Part shown: piece by piece, positions 41,354-45,892 of the stretch | How the letters are laid out: each line of letters starts with the position of its first letter | Numbering within the stretch: the stretch's first letter is position 1 | DNA from: Acidobacteria bacterium RIFCSPLOWO2_02_FULL_65_29 | Lineage (GTDB): Bacteria; Acidobacteriota; Vicinamibacteria; Vicinamibacterales; CAVVIG01 | Length of the DNA: 45,892 bases | Assembly (NCBI GenBank): GCA_001767435.1 | Contig: MEKT01000039.1 | Location: forward strand, 1 to 45,892 | Direction of reading: 5' to 3' | Notes under the pieces: generated by a model | Told to the model about the DNA's origin: nothing | Seen by the model: only the letters and a program-made list of their open reading frames with translations | The model's database searches: none | Position numbers and translations under genes: made by a program

Positions 41354-43564
41354 ATGAAACGCAGCACGAAGCGGATCGGAAAACAGCGCGCGACGCCGCC
41401 CGACGATGGCGCCGTCGCCGTCCGACGGGCGCTGTCGCCAGTCGTTTGGGCCGGCGTGGCGCTCGTTGTCGCGGCCGCTGCCGCGTACTCCAACGGCCTT
41501 TCCGCGCCGTTCATCTACGACGATGAGAGCGCCATCGTCGACAACCCCTACATCCGCCGCTTGTGGCCCTTGACGGCCCTGTGGTCGGCCCCTATTCAAT
41601 CGGCGGTCGCCGGTCGGCCGGTCGTCAGCCTCTCGCTCGCCATCAACTTCGCCGTGGGGGGGCTGGAGCCTTGGGGCTATCACGCGTGGAATCTCTGCGT
41701 GCTCGTGTTCTCCGCTCTGCTGCTCGCCGCCATCCTGCGGCGAGCGTTCGGTCTGGCGGTCGTACCCTCCGCGATTCGCGAGGCGGGCGACCGTCTGGCG
41801 TTCGCGTGCGCGCTCGTCTGGCTCGTGCATCCGCTGCAGACAGAGGTTGTCGAGTACGTCACGCAGCGGACCGAATCGATGATGGGGTTCTTCTACCTGC
41901 TGACGATGTACGCCGCGATGCGATCGATGCTCGATCCGGCGCCGGGCGCGTCGCGCTGGCGCGCGCTGTCGATTGCCGCCTGCGCGATCGGGATGGCGAC
42001 GAAAGAGCCGATGGCGACCGCGCCCCTCATGGTGCTCTTGTTCGACGCGGTGTTCGTTGCCGGCGGATTGGCGCGGGCGCTCCGCGAGCGGACCTGGCTG
42101 TACGCGGGGTTGTCGGCGACGTGGCTCGTCGTGATCGCGCTCAACTGGTCGGGTCCCCGATCGCACAGCGCGGGGTTTTCCTCGGGGGCCGCACCGTGGA
42201 CTTACCTCTTGAACCAGGCGCCCATGCTGGCGACCTATCTAAAGCTCGTCGTGTGGCCGCATCCGCTGGTGCTCGACTACGGATTCCCGCGGACCCTCTC
42301 ACTGGCGGATGTGTGGCTATCCGGTGTGGGGATTGTGTCCCTGTTGTGTGCGACGGCGATCGCCTGGCGGCTCAAGCCGCAGCTCGCCTATCTCCTGACG
42401 TGGTTCTTCGTGCTTCTGGCCCCCTCGTCCAGCCTGGTTCCCGTCGCCACCGAGGTTGGCGCCGAGCGCCGCATGCATCTTCCGCTCGCCGCCCTCGTCG
42501 TGATCGTGGCGGTTGCCCTCCGGCTGCGAGTAGCGAAGCTTCGCCTCAAACCGCCGAGTAACTGGCCTGCGGGCTCGAACGGCGAATCTTCGCTACTAGG
42601 CGGCCGCTTTGCGGCCGGGCTAAGACAGCTTCTAAAGCCGACAACTTGCCTCATTCGCATGGACATCGGCTTTAGAAGATGTCTAGTGGAAGTCGCTTCG
42701 CTTGTCGCCGTCACTGGAGTGCTGATGGCCCTGACGATCCAGCGCAACAGCGAATATCAGAGCGTTTCGGGCATCTGGCAGACCGTGCTGGATCGGCGGC
42801 CGGGAGGCCGCGCGCATTACAACGTGGGAATGGAGCTGAAGGAGTCCGGCCGGCGCGACGAGGCGATGCGGCATTTTCAGGCAGCGGTGGCCGACCTGCC
42901 CGACGCGCACTACGCGATTGCCTTCGAGCTGGCTGCCGACGGCAGGCACGAGGAGGCGATCGACCACTATCGGGAATTCGTCCGGCTGAAACCCGACGAT
43001 TTCAGTGTTCCCCGCGCGTATCACCAGATCGGCCGCGCGCTCATGACTCTCGACAGGCTCGACGAAGCCGCCGGCGCGTTTCGCGAGATGCTGCGGATGT
43101 GGCCGAAGAACGCCGACGGCATCGGCGGGCTGGCCGACGTCGCCATGCGGCAGAGCCGGTTCGACGATGCGATTGCCGGATACGGCGAATACGTGGCCCT
43201 GGTGCCCGGTCATGCCGAGGCCCATTTCAATCTAGGTCTCGCGCTGGCCGCGCACGACCGCGAAGGCGAAGCGGTCGAGCAATTCGCGCGGGCGGTTTCG
43301 CTAGAGCCGAATGATGCGGACATGCGCGAAACGTATGGCCTGGCGCTGGTGTCGACGCGCCGGCTCGACGAGGCCGTCGCGCAGTATCGAGCGGCGCTCG
43401 CGATCGAGCCTGGGCGCGTGAGCACACGCAACGCCCTCGGCGCCGTGCTGGCGGCTCAGGGCAAGCGCGACGAAGCGGCCGCCGAATTCCGCCGCTCCCT
43501 CGAATTGGATCCGGGCAATACGGACACGAGAGCCGTGGCGGCGGCGGCCCTGGGCCCGTCGTAG
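41354..43564 (+). CDS. TMTC-like membrane glycosyltransferase with C-terminal TPRs
   Basis: A 736-residue protein. The first outer loop has the YSNGLSAPFIYDDESAIVDN motif with the paired Asp typical of TMTC1-4 (DUF1736) O-mannosyltransferases, and a later helix has SSLVPVATEVGAERRMHLPL, another family signature. About ten hydrophobic helices precede six or seven TPRs. It is a different branch of GT-C enzymes from the three GT39/TPR proteins. A 155-bp block with three hairpins (42530-42684) is translated in frame between the last two helices. The TAG stop is formed by the GTAGCTCG repeat that begins at 43561. Inferred role: sugar transfer to exported proteins. Confidence 0.87.
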   Translation: MKRSTKRIGKQRATPPDDGAVAVRRALSPVVWAGVALVVAAAAAYSNGLSAPFIYDDESAIVDNPYIRRLWPLTALWSAPIQSAVAGRPVVSLSLAINFAVGGLEPWGYHAWNLCVLVFSALLLAAILRRAFGLAVVPSAIREAGDRLAFACALVWLVHPLQTEVVEYVTQRTESMMGFFYLLTMYAAMRSMLDPAPGASRWRALSIAACAIGMATKEPMATAPLMVLLFDAVFVAGGLARALRERTWLYAGLSATWLVVIALNWSGPRSHSAGFSSGAAPWTYLLNQAPMLATYLKLVVWPHPLVLDYGFPRTLSLADVWLSGVGIVSLLCATAIAWRLKPQLAYLLTWFFVLLAPSSSLVPVATEVGAERRMHLPLAALVVIVAVALRLRVAKLRLKPPSNWPAGSNGESSLLGGRFAAGLRQLLKPTTCLIRMDIGFRRCLVEVASLVAVTGVLMALTIQRNSEYQSVSGIWQTVLDRRPGGRAHYNVGMELKESGRRDEAMRHFQAAVADLPDAHYAIAFELAADGRHEEAIDHYREFVRLKPDDFSVPRAYHQIGRALMTLDRLDEAAGAFREMLRMWPKNADGIGGLADVAMRQSRFDDAIAGYGEYVALVPGHAEAHFNLGLALAAHDREGEAVEQFARAVSLEPNDADMRETYGLALVSTRRLDEAVAQYRAALAIEPGRVSTRNALGAVLAAQGKRDEAAAEFRRSLELDPGNTDTRAVAAAALGPS
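42530..42596 (+). repeat. In-frame GTAGCGAAGCT hairpin element
   Basis: GTAGCGAAG and CTTCGCTAC ends pair, as do inner CGCC/GGCG bases. It is of the same family as 11406-11463 (reverse strand). Confidence 0.8.
42601..42617. repeat. CGGCCGC-TTT-GCGGCCG hairpin
   Basis: Perfect 7-bp stem with a TTT loop, lying between the two larger hairpin elements within the TMTC-like reading frame. Confidence 0.8.
42623..42684. repeat. In-frame AGACAGCTTCTAAAGCCGA inverted repeat
   Basis: AGACAGCTTCTAAAGCCGA pairs with TCGGCTTTAGAAGATGTCT with one or two mismatches around a 24-base loop. It contains the same CTAAAGCCG core as the palindromes at 17403 and 19070. Confidence 0.85.
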
Positions 43565-43642
43565 CTCGTCTGAGGTGCACGCGAGCGTAGGCGGGGGACT
43601 CGGGACTCGGGACCCGGGATTCGGGACTCGGGATTCGAGAGC
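43561..43642. repeat. GTAGCTCGTCTG element plus GGGACTC/GGGATTC array
   Basis: The first part matches 36668-36710 and supplies the TMTC-like stop codon; the second part is about six 7-bp units of CGGGACT/CGGGATT. Confidence 0.75.
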
Positions 43643-43698
43643 TTGAGAGCTGATAGCTGTTTACAGCTGTTTGCGCTTCGGTGTAGCGCACATGCGAA

Positions 43699-43774
43699 GT
43701 TGACAGCCAACAGTTCACAGTTCACAGCAAGCGTCGCCCCGACGGCTGTCGACTGTGAACTGTCAACTGTTGAC
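43699..43774. terminator. Heptamer-built long hairpin between convergent genes
   Basis: GTTGACAGCCAACAGTTCAC and its continuation pair with the reverse-complementary run that ends GAACTGTCAACTGTTGAC, over about 30 bases with few mismatches. It lies between the TMTC-like stop (43564) and the HupE-like stop (43796). It may act as a bidirectional transcription barrier; the units belong to the family seen at 4583-4775. Confidence 0.55.
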
Positions 43775-43795
43775 TACGCCGAACTGAGAAACGCT

Positions 43796-45124
43796 CTAGT
43801 GTTTCTCCGCGATCTCTGCGTGTTCTGCGGTAATCGCCGTCGCGGACTCCCGGCGGCCGAACACGCCGAAGATCAGCCAGGCCAATCCCGCCAGCACCAC
43901 GCCCACCATCAGCCACCGAATCACGATCACGAAGAAGGCCGCGTCGAGGGCCGGCCACTCGAACTGAAATCGTATCAGCCCGTAGTAACGGTCGAGCGTC
44001 CAGTGCCACCCGGTGTGCGCGACGAGCAGCGACAGGATGACGGCCCCCATACGTTCCTCGACGATGAAGCGGAAGAGGAGGAGAAGCGCCGGCACCATGG
44101 CGAGCAGGACGAGCAGCTGGCCGGCCTCGAGGCCGGCGTTGAACGACAGCAGCGAGGCGAGAAAATGTGAGCCCGCAAACTGCATCGAGTCGCGCAGGGC
44201 CACGGCAAACCCGAATCCGTGCGCGAGGCCGAAACCGAACGCGACCATCCACCGGCGCCGCAGACTGGGTGCGATCAGGTTGTCGAGCGCGACGTACAGA
44301 ATCGATGCCGCGACGAGCGTGTTGACGAGCGCCGGAAACCAGATCGCGCCCGGCGTCATGTCGTACGCCGAGGCGATGAGCGCGACCGAATGCGCGATGG
44401 TGAACGACGTCACGATCGCGACCAGCGAGCGAAGCCCGCGGAACGGAACGATCAGACAGAACAGGAACAGCAGATGGTCGGCGCCAGTGAGAATATGGAA
44501 GAAGCCGTCCCGGGCGAACATCCAGGCCGCCTGAAACCAGCGCGGATCGATTCTGACGAGTCCCGGATCGTTGTGCAGCGTCAGCAGGCGCTCCGGGCCC
44601 TCGGGCGGCTGGAACAGGACCGTCGTCTGCACGGTGACGCCGAGCCGAAGAAAGTTGGGATGAATGGAGAACGCCGACCGATCCGACTGAATCGGGTACT
44701 CGAGCAGCACGTCGAGCAGGCCCTGCGCGATCACGAACTCGGTGTCATCGGGTAATCGGGGCCCCGTGACGTGCGCGAGCGCCGCGTCGTACGAGTCAAA
44801 CGATCGATCCGAGGGCAGCGAGGCCACCACGGCGGCAATCCTCGGCGCGTCGAGGCGCCGGTCGCCTTCGAAGACCGCGAGGTCGTCGGAGACGCGCGTG
44901 ACGGCGCCGTCGCGTAGGGGGTCGTCCGCCCTCGCAAGGTCGAGCAGGCCGGGCCCGAGCTCGGGCCACGCCGTTTCGATGATCGAGACGAGCGGCACGC
45001 GCACCATCACGCGCAGCCGGGACCCTTCCGGCCGCATGAACATGCGCACCTGGACGTCGCTTGGCACGTCGTGGGCCGAGGTGACCGCCGTCAGCGCGCC
45101 AAGCGCCAGCGCGGCCGCCGTCAT
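43796..45124 (-). CDS. HupE/UreJ-type membrane protein with N-terminal exported domain
   Basis: About 442 residues. A signal-like segment MTAAALALGALTAVTSAHD is followed by a 180-residue extracytoplasmic domain and then six or seven helices with the HupE/UreJ_2 metal motif HILTGADHLLFLF, plus FTIAHSVAL, GLAHGFGFA and HTGWHW, all with histidines in helices. The family is linked to nickel, cobalt or other metal transport, but no urease or hydrogenase gene is present here. The start is ATG 45124; the frame upstream is a GAAGTGA repeat. The C-terminal TAEHAEIAEKH also looks repeat-derived (CGCAGAACACGCAGAGATCGC). Near three copper enzymes a copper role is possible but unproven. Confidence 0.85.
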   Translation of the reverse strand: MTAAALALGALTAVTSAHDVPSDVQVRMFMRPEGSRLRVMVRVPLVSIIETAWPELGPGLLDLARADDPLRDGAVTRVSDDLAVFEGDRRLDAPRIAAVVASLPSDRSFDSYDAALAHVTGPRLPDDTEFVIAQGLLDVLLEYPIQSDRSAFSIHPNFLRLGVTVQTTVLFQPPEGPERLLTLHNDPGLVRIDPRWFQAAWMFARDGFFHILTGADHLLFLFCLIVPFRGLRSLVAIVTSFTIAHSVALIASAYDMTPGAIWFPALVNTLVAASILYVALDNLIAPSLRRRWMVAFGFGLAHGFGFAVALRDSMQFAGSHFLASLLSFNAGLEAGQLLVLLAMVPALLLLFRFIVEERMGAVILSLLVAHTGWHWTLDRYYGLIRFQFEWPALDAAFFVIVIRWLMVGVVLAGLAWLIFGVFGRRESATAITAEHAEIAEKH

Positions 45125-45135
45125 CCGGAAACGCC

Positions 45136-45179
45136 AAGAGAAGGGAGAAGTGAGAAGTGAGAAGTGAGAAGTCAGAAGC
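45136..45179. repeat. GAAGTGA heptamer array
   Basis: About six 7-bp units (GAAGTGA, GAAGGGA, GAAGTCA) directly upstream of the HupE-like start codon on the minus strand, occupying the place of its ribosome-binding site and leader. Confidence 0.88.
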
Positions 45180-45334
45180 AACCTGCTAAACCCTACAAGC
45201 GTAATAGGATAGCTGGCAAACTGGCAAGTCGGACCGGATACGGTCCGGCCGCCGGTCTGTTGGCCGCCGCGTGCGGCGCGTTCCGTTGTGCGGGAATGTT
45301 GCGCCAGACGCGTTTTTTGTCGCGCGTCCGGGTA

Positions 45335-45340
45335 TATACT
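45335..45340 (+). promoter_or_regulatory. Possible -10 box for the NHL gene
   Basis: TATACT in GGGTATATACTGG lies 62 bp before the NHL start codon. No well-spaced -35 hexamer is seen (TTGTCG is only 12 bp away), so this is weak. Confidence 0.3.
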
Positions 45341-45402
45341 GGCGCTCGGCTTTTTGGAGCCTTGATCCCGATCGGCCGCGCCGATCAGGAAGTGGAGCCT
45401 CT

Positions 45403-45892
45403 ATGAAACGTGTTCAGTATCTGGGCGTGAGCGGCCTTGCGCTGCTCGTGACCGTGGGCGTCGGCGTCGCGGCGCTCAACCGGACGGCCGAGGCGCAGGG
45501 CGCGCCGGCGTACCGCAACGTGCCCTTGTGGCCGCGGCCGTTTGTCGACGACTCGTGGGTCATCGGCTCGGTGACCGGCGTGGCCGTCGACGCGCAGAAC
45601 AACGTGTGGGTCGCGCATCGCGGCAACGAATCGCTCGAAGGCAACGAGCGAGGCTTGATTCCGGTTCCCGGGGGAACAGGCCAGGTGTCTTCAAGCGTCT
45701 GCTGTATGGCCGCGCCGTTCATCCTTCAATACAACGCCGCCGGAAATCTGATCGGCAGCTGGGGCGGCGCGAGCTCTGGCTATCAATGGCCGCAGGCGAC
45801 GGGCGGCATTACCGTCGATGCGAAGGGCAACGTCTGGGTGACCGCCGCCGGCCTCGAGACGCCGCCGCCATCGGCGGCACGCGGACGAGGCG
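45403..45892 (+). CDS. Exported NHL-repeat / beta-propeller protein (5' part only)
   Basis: 163 residues are visible before the window ends. A signal peptide MKRVQYLGVSGLALLVTVGV ends near AEAQ. At least two NHL-type blades can be seen: GSVTGVAVDAQNNVWVAHRG and TGGITVDAKGNVWVTAAG. Such propellers include SMP-30-like lactonases, Vgb lyases and the peptidyl-hydroxyglycine lyase (PAL) domain of the peptide-amidating enzyme. A Cys pair (SVCCM) follows the first blade. TGGAG lies 5 nt before the ATG at 45403. Function cannot be decided from this part. Confidence 0.85.
   Translation, partial: MKRVQYLGVSGLALLVTVGVGVAALNRTAEAQGAPAYRNVPLWPRPFVDDSWVIGSVTGVAVDAQNNVWVAHRGNESLEGNERGLIPVPGGTGQVSSSVCCMAAPFILQYNAAGNLIGSWGGASSGYQWPQATGGITVDAKGNVWVTAAGLETPPPSAARGRG

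Noticed and set aside
43796-45124. Urease or hydrogenase accessory role for the HupE/UreJ-like gene
   Set aside because: No urease or hydrogenase genes are in the window, and the long N-terminal domain differs from classical short HupE/UreJ.
1-45892. tRNA or rRNA genes and IS transposases
   Set aside because: None found; no cloverleaf-like or CCA-ended segments were noticed and no DDE or HUH protein motifs appear in any frame.

Overview
The window is GC-rich (roughly two-thirds G+C by eye), densely coding Gram-negative DNA. Large TonB-dependent receptors with an N-terminal carboxypeptidase-regulatory-like domain, CRTAC1/ASPIC-UnbV proteins, membrane glycosyltransferases fused to TPRs, and many heptanucleotide and palindromic repeats together suggest an acidobacterium, most likely of the Vicinamibacteria type. 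This placement is inferred from gene content; no rRNA or tRNA gene was seen.

Region 1 (1-6.6 kb) is a fatty-acid beta-oxidation cluster. On the minus strand are an SDR oxidoreductase, an acyl-CoA ligase overlapping it by 4 bp, and a FadJ-like enoyl-CoA hydratase/3-hydroxyacyl-CoA dehydrogenase that runs off the left edge. A divergent acyl-CoA dehydrogenase lies on the plus strand. Region 2 (6.6-7.1 kb) is a graveyard holding a transporter N-terminus and a TonB-receptor tail. Region 3 (7.1-23.5 kb) holds an outer-membrane protein plus a TonB receptor, then two related modules facing each other: CRTAC1 > TPR > cytochrome c/copper-monooxygenase/TPR on the plus strand, and CRTAC1 > TPR > GT39/TPR on the minus strand. 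It ends in a second TonB-receptor tail, so the block is bounded by about 71-bp near-identical direct repeats. Region 4 (23.6-36.6 kb) has a GT2 glycosyltransferase, two more GT39/TPR fusions, two more TonB receptors and an outer-membrane barrel protein. Region 5 (36.7-45.9 kb) has two more cytochrome c/copper-monooxygenase/TPR fusions around a redoxin, a TMTC-like glycosyltransferase/TPR, a HupE/UreJ-type membrane protein, and the start of an NHL-repeat protein.

The recurring theme is envelope biology: uptake by TonB receptors, exported beta-propeller and TPR scaffolds, predicted O-glycosylation of exported proteins (GT2 making a lipid-linked sugar, GT39/TMTC transferring it), and a three-member family of exported copper monooxygenases that keep all six ligands of the PHM two-copper centre and carry their own CXXCH haem domain. 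I think this family and its module layout are the most novel part of the window.

The second theme is repeats. At least nine short-repeat families occupy gene boundaries and even sit in frame inside proteins. They supply linkers, start codons, stop codons and, in one case, most of a signal peptide. Comparison of paralogues shows several of these to be clean insertions.
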